Below are positions 8,216-17,059 of a stretch of 64,000 nt of DNA, in pieces (position 1 is the stretch's first letter; the number at the start of each line of letters is the position of its first letter). Source of the DNA: Paenilisteria portnoyi (lineage in GTDB: Bacteria; Bacillota; Bacilli; Lactobacillales; Listeriaceae); assembly GCF_014322795.1 (NCBI RefSeq), contig NZ_JAASTT010000004.1, positions 62,001 through 126,000 on the forward strand, in the 5' to 3' direction. The translations under genes and the position numbers were made by a program. The notes under the pieces were generated by a model, which was given only the letters and a program-made list of their open reading frames with translations, had not been told where the DNA came from and did not search any database.

Positions 8216-10219
8216 TTAATAATCAATTTTTTCGCCGTTACGTTCTTTGCGTTTAATAATCGCGTATCGAATGAAAATATTACCGAATGCGATGATGGCG
8301 ACACCGACTAGCATGCCGACGAGATAAGCTGGTAAATTCTCAACGAGCGGCCAACCCCAGATTGCTGGAAGTGGTAACCATTGAACCGCGCCAAGTGCCA
8401 CACCTGTACATGCACCAGCGATTGCGCCGATTATGTTTAACGGAATCGTGATCAGCGGGTTACGAAGCATGAACGGAATCGCACCTTCTGAAATCGCGAG
8501 AAAACCGAGCAGGAATGACGTGTTTCCAAGTAATCGCAAGTCTTGTGAAAAGACGCGACGGCCAACGACGAAACGGTCAATAATTGTCGCCAAACCAATG
8601 CCTAGCGGTGGAATCACGATCGCCAACACACGCGGTGTCAACGGGAAAATATGATCTGCCGACAAGCCAATCGCAATCGCGCCCGCCGCTTTATTTACCG
8701 GTCCACCAAGGTCAAACGCCGTCGCAGCAGCGATCACAGCGGATAAGCTAAGTGTTTCTGATGTGCCCATACTCGCAATCGTGTCCGCAATCCATTTATT
8801 CAGATGTCCGAATACCGGATCAATCACGTATAAATTCAGGATAAAAATAACCAAAACACTGATTCCCGGCACGATTAGCATTGGCTTCATCGCCGCCAGA
8901 TTTTTCGATAATTTGACGCGTTGATTCAAGAATTTTGCAACGTAACCTGCTGTTAGGCCTAGGATTAGCGCTCCTAAGAAACCGCTCGGAATGCCGCCTT
9001 CGATGCCCCAAAACGTGTAATGCAAACCGCCTGCGAACAAACCTCCCGCAAAACCTGCGATAAGTCCAACGCGGTCTGCAATCGCATACGCCACGAACAT
9101 CCCGAACACCGGATAAATGAACTTGAAGAGCATATTGCCAAAACCGTCAAGGTAATGTAGGAATTCCTGCAAACCGCCGACGCTATTGTAGGTCGGGTCG
9201 CCAATCATGCCGATATCAAGGCCCAGCGCGTAAACCCACGTCAGCTTCGCGATTCCGAGCATTAAACCTGCCGCAACAATGAGTGGAATCATGTAAGAAA
9301 TCCCAGTCATGATGGCTGCCGTCATATCTGCGCCGACTTTTTTCCAGCCTGTTTTCTGATTTTTGCTCGCGACAACGCCTTCAGATTCTGCGCTCGCCTC
9401 CACTGTTCCATCTGGATCGGATAGGGAGCGAATCAGGATTTCCTTGGCGTGACGCAATGGATCCGCGACTTTGACTTCGACGTAATTTTTTCCAGCAAAG
9501 CGTTCTTTCTCTTTGACTTTCGTATCTACGGCAAAAAGAATCGCGTCTGCGCCAGCAATTGCCACCGCATCGTGTGTATCTTCCATCCCGTTCGCGCCTT
9601 GTTTTTCAACACGAACATCGATTCCTAGCTCCTTACCGGCCTGTTCCAACGCTTCCGCCGCCATGTAAGTGTGGGCGATGCCTGTCGCGCAAGCCGTGAC
9701 CGCCAACACCGATTTCCCAGCATATGCCGAATCGCCAGCCACCATTTCCGTCACCGCCGCACCACCAAGCGCCTCAAAAAGTGCTTCTTTACTCGGCGCT
9801 GCAAGCAATCCGTCCAAATACGATGCATTCATCAGTCGTCCGCTCAGTTCCGCCAACAATTTCAAATGCGTCGTGCCGGCTTCCTCATCTGGAATCGCTA
9901 ACAAAAATACGAGCGAAACTTGATTCGTCGGGTCAACAGACTCCCAAACGTTCGCCGCTAATGGTGTTTTCAGTTTTGCCACAGTAAAAATGGCTTTGTT
10001 CACGACGCTCGATTTGCCGTGTGGAATTGCCAAACCGCGCTCCATTCCAGTTGCCGAATGCGCCTCACGCTCCAAAACGGCCTTTTGAAACGCCGCTTTA
10101 TCTGATATATAGCCTTCCTTGTCTAAATGATCCACTAAAAATGAGATTACTTCTTCCTTTGACGTAGCTTCGATGTCGTAGAAAACTAAATTTTGCGTCG
10201 TCATCTCTTTTAAATTCAT
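8216..10219 (-). CDS. mngA: PTS fructose/mannosylglycerate-type EIIABC transporter
   Basis: 667 residues from the ATG at 10219 (AGAGG 7 bases upstream). A TTG six bases earlier sits too close to the site. Three PTS domains are fused in the order A-B-C: EIIA with phospho-His H67 in GLAIPHGKS, EIIB with phospho-Cys C177 in VTACATGIAHTYMAAEAL, and a membrane EIIC of about 360 residues rich in Gly/Ala transmembrane helices. It is the fructose family (Fru), which includes the 2-O-alpha-mannosyl-D-glycerate transporter MngA and FruA. As it heads an operon with GH38 and GH13_18 enzymes rather than a phosphofructokinase, a glycosylglycerate substrate is more likely than fructose. It couples uptake to phosphorylation through HPr. 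Confidence 0.88.
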   Translation of the reverse strand: MNLKEMTTQNLVFYDIEATSKEEVISFLVDHLDKEGYISDKAAFQKAVLEREAHSATGMERGLAIPHGKSSVVNKAIFTVAKLKTPLAANVWESVDPTNQVSLVFLLAIPDEEAGTTHLKLLAELSGRLMNASYLDGLLAAPSKEALFEALGGAAVTEMVAGDSAYAGKSVLAVTACATGIAHTYMAAEALEQAGKELGIDVRVEKQGANGMEDTHDAVAIAGADAILFAVDTKVKEKERFAGKNYVEVKVADPLRHAKEILIRSLSDPDGTVEASAESEGVVASKNQKTGWKKVGADMTAAIMTGISYMIPLIVAAGLMLGIAKLTWVYALGLDIGMIGDPTYNSVGGLQEFLHYLDGFGNMLFKFIYPVFGMFVAYAIADRVGLIAGFAGGLFAGGLHYTFWGIEGGIPSGFLGALILGLTAGYVAKFLNQRVKLSKNLAAMKPMLIVPGISVLVIFILNLYVIDPVFGHLNKWIADTIASMGTSETLSLSAVIAAATAFDLGGPVNKAAGAIAIGLSADHIFPLTPRVLAIVIPPLGIGLATIIDRFVVGRRVFSQDLRLLGNTSFLLGFLAISEGAIPFMLRNPLITIPLNIIGAIAGACTGVALGAVQWLPLPAIWGWPLVENLPAYLVGMLVGVAIIAFGNIFIRYAIIKRKERNGEKIDY

Positions 10220-10298
10220 TGTCAATCCTCTTTTCTAAGTTCATGAATTCGCTTACAGATTACCTTTCGAAAGTATAATCGAAGTATAGCATAAAGCA

Positions 10299-10312
10299 GA
10301 AAACCTTTTCAT
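10299..10312. promoter_or_regulatory. cre-like palindrome in the divergent promoter region
   Basis: Read on the minus strand it is TGAAAAGGTTTTCT, a near-palindrome close to the catabolite responsive element consensus but with GG where CG is expected. It lies upstream of a minus-strand TATACT that could be the -10 box of the PTS operon. It could bind CcpA or be an operator of the adjacent RpiR regulator. Confidence 0.35.
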
Positions 10313-10400
10313 ACAGAATTCGTATAATTGTACGGCGCCCACTATGATTCTCTTTTAAATCGTGATAAAGTAGGAAATGAAGCGATTGGAGGTTTTTTGA

Positions 10401-11156
10401 ATGGGAAAAGTAGCAGAGCGTTTCGTCGAGGATATTGCAAATTTGAGCGACTCGGAGAAATACGTTTTTTATTACGCAGATAATCATATCGAACAGGTGA
10501 AAAACATCACGCTAACCAATCTGGCCGAAATACTAAATACATCCAACACCACGATTATCCGGATGTGCCACAAGCTGGGTTTGCAAGGCTTTTCGGAATT
10601 CAAGTTTATTTTAGCTAGTTTCAGCAATCAAAAAAAGACTCGCGAAAACGGGAGTCTCAAAGAAGATTATTTGGCCCAGCTGACCCAGACCATTCACGCC
10701 ATCGACCTGCCGAAAATGGATTACATCGCCACGAAAATTCTGAACGCGAGCACCGTGATTGTGGTTTCTGTTGGCTTGACGAAGATGATTGGGGAATATA
10801 TCGGGAAACGGCTGATTCAGGTTCAGAAACCGACGATGTACGCGTATGAATCCCATATCATTGACCTTTTGCCGAGTTTTATTAAGCCGAATGATGTTAT
10901 TTTATTCGTTTCAATGAGTGGCGATACGAAGACGCTTGTTCAGGCCGCGCAGAAATTAGAGTACAGTGGTTGTTTTATGTTCGCGATTACAAACCGCGGG
11001 GATAGTGCTCTGGCGCAGCTGATGGACACGAATTTGAGCAGTGATATCCCCACGGTTTCTTATGCGGGGTATGATATTACATCGCGTTCTGGACTCATGA
11101 TTCAAGCGGATATTTTGCTGGAAGTATACTTAAAAAAAATGCTGGAACGCGGGTAA
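10401..11156 (+). CDS. RpiR-family transcriptional regulator of the glycoside operon
   Basis: 251 residues. The N-terminal third is an RpiR-type helix-turn-helix (TLTNLAEILNTSNTTIIRMC then HKLGLQGFSEFK), and the rest is a SIS sugar-isomerase fold with VVSVGLTKMIGEYI and VILFVSMSGDTKTLVQAA, the latter being the usual phosphosugar-binding loop. GGAGG lies 8 bases before the ATG. It is divergent from the PTS operon with a 181-base shared control region, so it most likely senses a sugar-phosphate intermediate and controls that operon. E. coli instead uses a GntR-type regulator for mngAB. GGGTAAA/TTTACCC at 11151-11171 can form a short hairpin at the convergent gene ends. Confidence 0.85.
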   Translation: MGKVAERFVEDIANLSDSEKYVFYYADNHIEQVKNITLTNLAEILNTSNTTIIRMCHKLGLQGFSEFKFILASFSNQKKTRENGSLKEDYLAQLTQTIHAIDLPKMDYIATKILNASTVIVVSVGLTKMIGEYIGKRLIQVQKPTMYAYESHIIDLLPSFIKPNDVILFVSMSGDTKTLVQAAQKLEYSGCFMFAITNRGDSALAQLMDTNLSSDIPTVSYAGYDITSRSGLMIQADILLEVYLKKMLERG

Positions 11157-11165
11157 ATGATGTTT

Positions 11166-11999
11166 TTACCCCTCTATCACGCAACAATACGAACTCATCG
11201 GCAAAACAGTATCGACCTGAATCAAGTTCGCCTGCGTCAACAGCAACTCCTTAAATTTCGACGGTAACGCGTCTTGTTTTGCGATTTCCTCCGCGATATG
11301 ATGGACGACAAATGACGCCTCCCAACCTGCATCTTGCATTTCCCGCGTCCAAATATCACCTTCACTCGTCACCTGCCAACCTTGGCTCTGCGCCATTTCC
11401 ACGATGTCATCCGGCGTGATAAACGTCCGCACATTCGATTCTGTTTCGGACTTAAACGCCTCATATTGCGCCTGCACCAACACCGCCAACAAATGCGATT
11501 CCTGCCGCGAATCCGTAAGATGTGGATTCCATTCCGCAAAACAAATCCGCTTCGCCCACTTTTTCAGGACGCGCAGCATTTCTAGAAGCTCGGTTTTGGA
11601 GCTGAAATACCAGGACGCATGCGAGATGACTGCGACGTCGAACGTTTCGGTTTCAAACGCCAAATCACCACGCAGAATATCCGTTTCCAGCTTAAATTCA
11701 ATGCGGCTTCCAAGTTCAGACTGCAACAAATAATACGTCGATTGCGCCAATGTAAATGGTGCACCGTAATCCGGGGACGCAATATCCACCGCAAAAACAG
11801 AGCCAGTTTCGCCGACATGATATGCCAATACTGCCGTTGTGTCGCCTTGTCCGCAGCCAACCTCCAGCACCTTGTCGCCCTCTTTTATGCCCCAGAATTC
11901 CGCAAGCTTGATGCGGTGCCCTGTTTGTACCGTTTGAATCTCATCCGAAGCCGCATCCCGAAGCATACACGCCACAATTTTTTCCATTTTTGCATTCAT
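11166..11999 (-). CDS. Class I SAM-dependent methyltransferase
   Basis: 277 residues from the ATG at 11999, with AGAAAGG 9 bases upstream. Earlier in-frame starts overlap that site or have none. The Rossmann motif I reads VLEVGCGQGDTTAVLA, followed by VFAVDIASPDYG (acidic end of strand 2) and FDVAVISHASWYF (motif IV region). These show a methyltransferase, but nothing marks the substrate. It is transcribed alone, convergent with the RpiR gene. Confidence 0.75.
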   Translation of the reverse strand: MNAKMEKIVACMLRDAASDEIQTVQTGHRIKLAEFWGIKEGDKVLEVGCGQGDTTAVLAYHVGETGSVFAVDIASPDYGAPFTLAQSTYYLLQSELGSRIEFKLETDILRGDLAFETETFDVAVISHASWYFSSKTELLEMLRVLKKWAKRICFAEWNPHLTDSRQESHLLAVLVQAQYEAFKSETESNVRTFITPDDIVEMAQSQGWQVTSEGDIWTREMQDAGWEASFVVHHIAEEIAKQDALPSKFKELLLTQANLIQVDTVLPMSSYCCVIEG

Positions 12000-12117
12000 A
12001 TGTAACATCCTTTCTAACTTTACATTTCCCGCGCGATTCTTTACCCCCTCTTTACAGAACCTCAAAACGAATCGGCATTTCACTCGCTATAATAAGGCGT
12101 ATGAGGAGGGGAAAAAT

Positions 12118-13011
12118 TTGAATAAATTCGTAACTATTACTGGTGTTGTCGTTGTTGGAAGCTCTTTACTACTCGCGGGTTGCGGGCCTACGGATGTGAA
12201 CTCACTTGCTGCTAAAGAAACCCAAACGCAGGTCAAACCGGGTGGTCAAATTAAGCTGGATGGCGCCGTGAACATTCGCGACCTTGGTGGCTATAAAACC
12301 ACTGATGGCAAAACGATCAAGCCCCACAAACTGATCCGCGCCGCCGAACTTGCCAATCTTTCCAAAAACGATATCAAAAAGCTGACTTCTACATATGGTC
12401 TAGCTGAAATTATCGATTTCCGTACCGATTCTGAGGTGAAAGCGAAGCCTGATCCAGTCATCAAAAACGTCGATTACCTGCACGATTCAATTATGAAGGA
12501 TAACGGTTCGTCGACAAGCGCGCAAGATATGATCGCCAGCCTCGCCAAAATGGACAATCCCGAACAATTCCTAATCAACGCCAACAAAAGTTTTGTCACC
12601 GATCAGCAATCGATCGACGGTTATAAACTTTTCTTCCAAGAACTGCTGGCGAATAAAAATGGCTCCGTACTTTGGCATTGCACCGCCGGCAAAGATCGCA
12701 CTGGTTTTGGGACGGCACTTGTTCTCGCAGCACTTGGCGTCAATCAAAAAACGATTATGAACGACTATCTACTTTCCAATAAATATCGCGAGGCAGAGAA
12801 TCAAAAAACGCTCGACGCCCTCGCCAAACAAACCGATAATCCAAAAGTTCTGGCAGGCATGAAAGCCGTGCTCGACGTCCGCCCAGCTTATTTAAACGCC
12901 GCGTTCGATGAAATCAACGCCAAGTACGGCAGCACCGACGCATTCCTCGAAAAAGGGCTCGGCTTAACAAGCAAAGATATCAAAGCTCTCAAAAAAGCCT
13001 ATCTACAATAA
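12118..13011 (+). CDS. Tyrosine/dual-specificity phosphatase lipoprotein
   Basis: 297 residues. The start is TTG at 12118 behind GAGGAGGGG. The N-terminus is a lipoprotein signal with lipobox LLAGC, so the enzyme is anchored on the outer face of the membrane. The body is of the Y_phosphatase3 type: NIRDLGGYKT near residue 55 and the P-loop HCTAGKDRTG, which fits the Cys-x5-Arg signature (thiolate nucleophile and phosphate-binding Arg). It resembles the secreted Listeria phosphatase LipA, but I give no symbol because orthology is not shown. A TATAAT at 12088-12093 is the likely -10 box. The gene stands alone and ends in a very strong terminator. Confidence 0.85.
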   Translation: MNKFVTITGVVVVGSSLLLAGCGPTDVNSLAAKETQTQVKPGGQIKLDGAVNIRDLGGYKTTDGKTIKPHKLIRAAELANLSKNDIKKLTSTYGLAEIIDFRTDSEVKAKPDPVIKNVDYLHDSIMKDNGSSTSAQDMIASLAKMDNPEQFLINANKSFVTDQQSIDGYKLFFQELLANKNGSVLWHCTAGKDRTGFGTALVLAALGVNQKTIMNDYLLSNKYREAENQKTLDALAKQTDNPKVLAGMKAVLDVRPAYLNAAFDEINAKYGSTDAFLEKGLGLTSKDIKALKKAYLQ

Positions 13012-13073
13012 ATATAAAAATGTGATCAGATTTCGCCAAATTTAGTGCGAGTTGCTGATCACATTTTTATATT
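13011..13073. terminator. Long bidirectional terminator between convergent genes
   Basis: AATATAAAAATGTGATCAG pairs fully with its complement at 13055-13073, with A and T tracts on both sides. It serves the phosphatase gene and the convergent small membrane protein gene. Confidence 0.92.
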
Positions 13074-13331
13074 CTAGTCTATTTTTTCGCTGTAGAATTT
13101 CTCTTTTGCTTTACAAATCGGGCATTTTATCTTGTGTTTCTCATGTGTGCACGACTCATCGCCGCTTGATGTCATCATCTTATAGGCTTTTTTCAGTAGT
13201 GGAATCGCGATAACGATCCCGATCAGTGTCATCAATGCGATAAAGCCAATGAAAATAAGCCCAGCCGCGATACCAATCACGAAAATTTTCTTCACCGTGT
13301 GTCCTAGATCAAAGCGTTCTTCCTCTTCCAT
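13074..13331 (-). CDS. Small membrane protein with C-terminal Cys/His zinc-ribbon-like tail
   Basis: 85 residues. An acidic N-terminus (MEEEERFD) is followed by a long hydrophobic segment, roughly residues 15-47, that could cross the membrane once or twice. The cytoplasmic-type tail has CTHEKHKIKCPIC. The Cys/His pattern C-x2-H-x2-H-x3-C-x2-C could bind zinc. I do not recognise the family. It is a single gene that shares its terminator with the phosphatase gene. Confidence 0.6.
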   Translation of the reverse strand: MEEEERFDLGHTVKKIFVIGIAAGLIFIGFIALMTLIGIVIAIPLLKKAYKMMTSSGDESCTHEKHKIKCPICKAKEKFYSEKID

Positions 13332-13380
13332 TTTGAATCAGCTCCCTAGATAAAATTTCTTCCAATTTCAGCATAACACG

Positions 13381-14196
13381 TTACTTCTCAAAATCAAGTA
13401 AAAACTGGCCGAGTCCGCCGGTATCGTGATGACCAGCGACAAAATCCGCAATCGCCAGCGTCTCTGGAATGCTGTTCTCCATCGCCACACCCATTTTTGC
13501 AAGTTCGATCATGCCGATATCATTCTCGTTGTCACCAAACGCAATCGTCGTTTCCAAATCAAGCCAACCAGCTTCGTCCAAATACGCGAGGCCATGCGAT
13601 TTATCGATGCCAACATTCATAATATCAATCAGCGTCGTGCCAGAAGCCATCACGGAAAGCGGTAGTTTTGCCAAAGCTTCGCGCACTGCTACACGTTTAT
13701 CCGCGTCATCCGAAAGCACCAGAACCTTCAGTGCAAACGCGCCAGAACGCACGATTTCTCCGACAACATCCGCCGTCACCGTCAACGGCACCTGCTCGTT
13801 TTCAGGAAGCGTCTTATTCGCCTCGACAAACCCAGCAATTTTCCCCGTCACCGTCGGCCCAACAATCCGCTCCGTCGTGTACACATGATAATCCACGCCA
13901 AAACCGCGCACCAGCTCAATCACCTGTGCCAGTAAATCATACGAAATATCACTTTTCATCAGGATTTCATTCTTCCCAAAATCACGAACAAGCGCGCCGT
14001 TACACGAAATAACCGGCATCGTGATCCCAAGTTCATGAATAAAAGGCATAATCGCCAAATCCAGCCGACCTGTTGCCAGCACTAATTTTTTGCCACGTTT
14101 CTGCCAATCTAGTAGCACCTCTTTATTTAAAGGTTGAATCACCGCGCCACCTTTTGCAAGCAGCGTTCCATCCATATCCGTTACAACCGTTTCCAT
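13381..14196 (-). CDS. Cof-type HAD-superfamily phosphatase
   Basis: 271 residues from the ATG at 14196 (AAGGGTG 9 bases upstream). HAD motifs: I DMDGTLL at the N-terminus (nucleophile Asp and acid/base Asp), II SCNGA near residue 70, and IV FGDNENDIGMI near residue 220. The C2-type cap between them is the Cof/YidA arrangement that dephosphorylates sugar phosphates, flavin or pyridoxal phosphates. The specific substrate cannot be read from sequence. A good promoter precedes it. Confidence 0.85.
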   Translation of the reverse strand: METVVTDMDGTLLAKGGAVIQPLNKEVLLDWQKRGKKLVLATGRLDLAIMPFIHELGITMPVISCNGALVRDFGKNEILMKSDISYDLLAQVIELVRGFGVDYHVYTTERIVGPTVTGKIAGFVEANKTLPENEQVPLTVTADVVGEIVRSGAFALKVLVLSDDADKRVAVREALAKLPLSVMASGTTLIDIMNVGIDKSHGLAYLDEAGWLDLETTIAFGDNENDIGMIELAKMGVAMENSIPETLAIADFVAGHHDTGGLGQFLLDFEK

Positions 14197-14258
14197 TATC
14201 AAATCACCCTTCCACACTCGTTTGAAACGCCTCATCAGTGGACGTCATTACTACTCGA

Positions 14259-14287
14259 ATTATAAAGGAGTTTACGTAACTTGTCAC
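14259..14287 (-). promoter_or_regulatory. SigA-type promoter for the HAD phosphatase
   Basis: On the minus strand, GTGACA, 17-base spacer, TATAAT. Transcription would begin about 55 bases before the ATG. Confidence 0.7.
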
Positions 14288-14370
14288 GCCTTCCCATCAT
14301 TTTATCTGGGCTTTTTTTGATGTTAAATAAGTGTTTCTTATCCTCCTTGTATACATGTTACTTATATATT

Positions 14371-14407
14371 AAAAAGCCAACTAACTACTTCAGTTAGCCG
14401 GCTTTTC
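14371..14407 (-). terminator. Terminator overlapping the end of mazF
   Basis: On the minus strand, AAAAGCCGGCTAACT pairs with AGTTAGTTGGCTTTT (one G-T pair), followed by TTTTTAATA. The TAA stop codon of the toxin gene is inside the 5' arm of the stem. Confidence 0.88.
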
Positions 14408-14731
14408 ATTCTTTTGAAAAATAACTTTTACCGTTTCTAAGAGTTTTGTGAGCAAAGAAGCTGGTACGGTTTCTACATAATTATATTTGCGAGCATTATA
14501 ATCTATTGTGACCAGTTGATCTAGCAATACTTTCCCTGTAGTTTCTGTACCACTTAGGGAAACATACAAAGGATAGGATCTCGACGTATTACTTATTGGA
14601 GCAAAGACAGCAATATTGGCATAGTCACTTACTAATCGATGGCTGAGGCAAATATAGGGCCGATAACCTTGTTGTTCATGACCTTGTTTGGGATTTAGGT
14701 TAATCTTGATGATATCACCTTGTCTTACCAT
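14390..14731 (-). CDS. mazF: MazF/PemK-family endoribonuclease toxin
   Basis: 113 residues, the usual size for the family. The N-terminus reads QGDIIKINLNPKQGHEQQGYRPYICLS, matching the PemK/MazF core (GDI...P..G.E....RP), with further strands VFAPIS and VLLDQLVTID. MazF cleaves mRNA at short sequences and is held inactive by MazE. The start overlaps the end of the antitoxin gene by 7 bases, so the two are translationally coupled. The stop codon lies within the terminator stem, giving a very short 3' end. Confidence 0.88.
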   Translation of the reverse strand: MVRQGDIIKINLNPKQGHEQQGYRPYICLSHRLVSDYANIAVFAPISNTSRSYPLYVSLSGTETTGKVLLDQLVTIDYNARKYNYVETVPASLLTKLLETVKVIFQKNEKPAN

Positions 14732-14967
14732 TTTTCATCCCCCATTGGTTCAAATTCTTGTAGCTTTGTTTGGAAAGTCTCACCCTCGTAATTTGCGAAT
14801 AAATCTTCAATAGTCAACTCAGCCACTGTTTTGGTAAGAATCATTTGATTATCAACAACTTCAATATTTAGACTGTCATTCTCATGTATATTTAGAGCAT
14901 TTAAAATATTATTGGGGAGACGTACAGCCTTGCTATTCCCCCACTTTTTAATACTGACGGTGGTCAT
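14725..14967 (-). CDS. mazE: MazE-family antitoxin (AbrB fold)
   Basis: 80 residues: KKWGNSKAVRLPNNILNALNI is the AbrB/MazE swapped-hairpin DNA-binding domain, and the acidic C-terminal half (EDLFANYEGETFQTKLQEFEPMGDEKW) would wrap the toxin. GGAGGG lies 6 bases before the ATG. It is the first gene of a two-gene module with its own promoter. MazE-type antitoxins usually bind their own promoter, so autoregulation is likely. Confidence 0.87.
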   Translation of the reverse strand: MTTVSIKKWGNSKAVRLPNNILNALNIHENDSLNIEVVDNQMILTKTVAELTIEDLFANYEGETFQTKLQEFEPMGDEKW

Positions 14968-14994
14968 GAAAATCCCTCCTTCACTTATAAATTT

Positions 14995-15023
14995 ATTATA
15001 GCATAATGTGTCTACATTGTATA
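14995..15023 (-). promoter_or_regulatory. Promoter of the mazEF module
   Basis: On the minus strand, TATACA, 17-base spacer, TATAAT. It lies 28 bases upstream of the antitoxin start codon, so the untranslated leader is very short. Confidence 0.7.
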
Positions 15024-15475
15024 TACTTATCAGCGCTTTATTATTTCTAAAAATTCCCGATTTTACCTTTAATCAGTATCTGTTGTTCAACCCCCGAGAC
15101 ATTTAATATCTCATCATTCGGCAACTTTGTATTTGGAAAAGTATCACCGCTTGGAGTCAAAGTCAATTTTCACATATAATCTATTTAAAACAATGTGTCG
15201 TATATTTCCCCAGTTTCCCCTCGATGTTACCGGAAATAAGCCTATCCTATACCCCCAACTCAAAGGAAAAACGTATAAAAGTATTGATATGTCTCGGTTT
15301 TTACCCTTTCAAACGCGCCCGTTGCTTCATCTAATCCCAGTTCCAACATTAAAATAAGATGTGAACAAACTGTGAACTCGATAAATTTTGTCGTCAAATG
15401 TACATTTTTTCGCTAGCCAAAGAAATTGATACCTTGTACAATGGAAAGTAAGCATATTAAAAAGGGGAGACACTC
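15024..15475. other. Intergenic region upstream of the LPXTG gene
   Basis: About 450 bases without a convincing gene. A 76-codon open frame on the plus strand has no ribosome binding site or recognisable product. TGTGAAC occurs twice, 11 bases apart (15360-15366 and 15371-15377), one helical turn, as an operator might. GGGGAG precedes the LPXTG gene start. TACAAT near 15436 is the best -10 candidate. Confidence 0.35.
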
Positions 15476-17011
15476 ATGTACCTAAAAGAAAAATCGATTA
15501 GCATCGCGCTTGTATTTGGACTGACTTTTTCAACTGTAAGTCCTGTTTTCGCCGAGGAAATGACATCCCAACAAGATTCACAGCAACAACGTGATTGGGA
15601 AGTCACTGAAGTAGCAGCAAAACCTAATGTTCACGTAACACAAGGTTATTACATTATTCCAGCTGATTTTGTGCAAATTTTTAGCCAAGATCGCGCTCCA
15701 GTCTTAACTTACAAGGATGGTGTAGTAGCAAAGAACGACACAGTGGGAACTTTTGACACAACGATTGTCGTTACTTTCAATGACGGAACATCGAAGGAAA
15801 TCACGGTCAACTATACAGTGGACGCAGATCCGAGCGTAACACCTACGCCCGATCCAGACCCTGTAAAACCTGATCCTGACAAACCGGTTACGCCAGATCC
15901 TGATCCAGTAGAACCTGTGAAGCCTGATCCGGAGAAACCTGTGGATCCTGTAAAACCTGATCCAGAGAAGCCTGTAGATCCTGAAAAACCTGTAACTCCT
16001 GATCCAGAGAAACCGGTAGATCCTGAAAAGCCTGTAACTCCTGATCCTGAAAAACCTGTGAAACCAGAAACAACTGAGTTTGCGACAGCGAAAAACAACG
16101 TTACATTGGAACTAAACGATGCAACAGCAACTCCAAGTACTTTTGTAACGAAAGATGCTGCTAACGTGACACTTTCATTCAAAACACAACTAGTAACTAA
16201 CAAACTTGGCGCACAGTCTGTACAAATTTTGGCAACAAATGGTTCAGATTCAAAAACAATCACGGTTAATTACACAGTCGTAGACACAACGAAACCTGCT
16301 ATCAGTCAAGATGGCGATGTTTTCTACGTGTGGCCGGGTGAAGAATGGACTGCCGAAGAATTAGTAAACGCGACGGATAACTCTGGTTATGTGAAAGTTT
16401 ACTTCCAAAACGGCGCTACGCACTTAGACACATCAAACGTTGGCGCATCAAGCACAGTGATTGTAGCTGAAGACGCTAGCGGTAACATTTCTACACTTAA
16501 TTTCCAATACCAAGTAATCTCTGTGACGGGCATCATGCTTTATTCTGCGCCATCTGTCAACTTTGATATGAGTACAGATACAGATATTTACGGTGGTACA
16601 GAGCCAGATACAACGCTTTTCGTTATTACAGAGGAGAGCGAAGAAGTTCTTGCTGAAACACGCGTGGACTACTCTGGTAGCTATCATGCCGTTCTTGATC
16701 GCGCACTACAACCTGGTGAAACAGCTTACCTGATTGCAGTCGATGATAACGGTGGTGTCAGTGACGTAACGCACTACACGTACGGTACGAAACAAGTGCA
16801 AGAAGTGAAATCAGCATCGATTTCTAAAGCTCCGGCGAACGAAAGCGTACAAACAGAGCAACAGCAAACACAAACACAAGCTGCTGGATCTGAAATTGTA
16901 CCGGCAAGAGTAGAAGAGTTACCAAAAACAGGAGATTCCAACACAAACGGATTTGTTATCTTCGGTCTACTACTTTCTGCAACAGCTTTATTCTACATGA
17001 GAAAACGCTAA
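15476..17011 (+). CDS. LPXTG cell-wall-anchored surface protein with Pro-rich repeat stalk
   Basis: 511 residues. N-terminal signal peptide (to about VFAEE, residue 28), a short beta-rich domain with a sequence like VGTFDTTIVVTFNDGTSKEITVNYTV, then a 70-residue Pro/Asp/Lys/Glu stalk, a second related immunoglobulin-like domain ending in TITVNYTV, further Ig-like segments, and a C-terminal sorting signal: LPKTG at 482-486, hydrophobic span, MRKR. Sortase A would cleave between T and G and link it to peptidoglycan. The duplicated domain ending in (S/T)(K/T)xITVNYTV brackets the stalk. The role (adhesion or display) is not readable. Confidence 0.88.
   Translation: MYLKEKSISIALVFGLTFSTVSPVFAEEMTSQQDSQQQRDWEVTEVAAKPNVHVTQGYYIIPADFVQIFSQDRAPVLTYKDGVVAKNDTVGTFDTTIVVTFNDGTSKEITVNYTVDADPSVTPTPDPDPVKPDPDKPVTPDPDPVEPVKPDPEKPVDPVKPDPEKPVDPEKPVTPDPEKPVDPEKPVTPDPEKPVKPETTEFATAKNNVTLELNDATATPSTFVTKDAANVTLSFKTQLVTNKLGAQSVQILATNGSDSKTITVNYTVVDTTKPAISQDGDVFYVWPGEEWTAEELVNATDNSGYVKVYFQNGATHLDTSNVGASSTVIVAEDASGNISTLNFQYQVISVTGIMLYSAPSVNFDMSTDTDIYGGTEPDTTLFVITEESEEVLAETRVDYSGSYHAVLDRALQPGETAYLIAVDDNGGVSDVTHYTYGTKQVQEVKSASISKAPANESVQTEQQQTQTQAAGSEIVPARVEELPKTGDSNTNGFVIFGLLLSATALFYMRKR
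15836..16068 (+). repeat. In-frame tandem repeats encoding a Pro-rich stalk
   Basis: Imperfect repeats of the motif DPEKPVxP, with periodicities of 24 and 42 bases, inside the LPXTG gene. Such tracts vary in copy number by slippage and set how far the N-terminal domain stands off the wall. Confidence 0.85.
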
Positions 17012-17015
17012 ATAT

Positions 17016-17052
17016 AAAAAAGACGCAAAATCCAATTTTGCGTCTTTTTTTT
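17016..17052. terminator. Terminator after the LPXTG gene
   Basis: AAAAAAGACGCAAAAT pairs exactly with ATTTTGCGTCTTTTTT across 3 bases. It is symmetric, so it also serves the convergent hypothetical gene. Confidence 0.92.
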
Positions 17053-17059
17053 TGCGCGT

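Noticed and set aside
15127-15357. 76-codon open frame upstream of the LPXTG gene
   Set aside because: No ribosome binding site, no recognisable product, composition like the surrounding noncoding DNA.
15836-16068. Short direct repeats as a possible CRISPR or VNTR outside a gene
   Set aside because: They are in frame and encode the Pro-rich stalk of the LPXTG protein.
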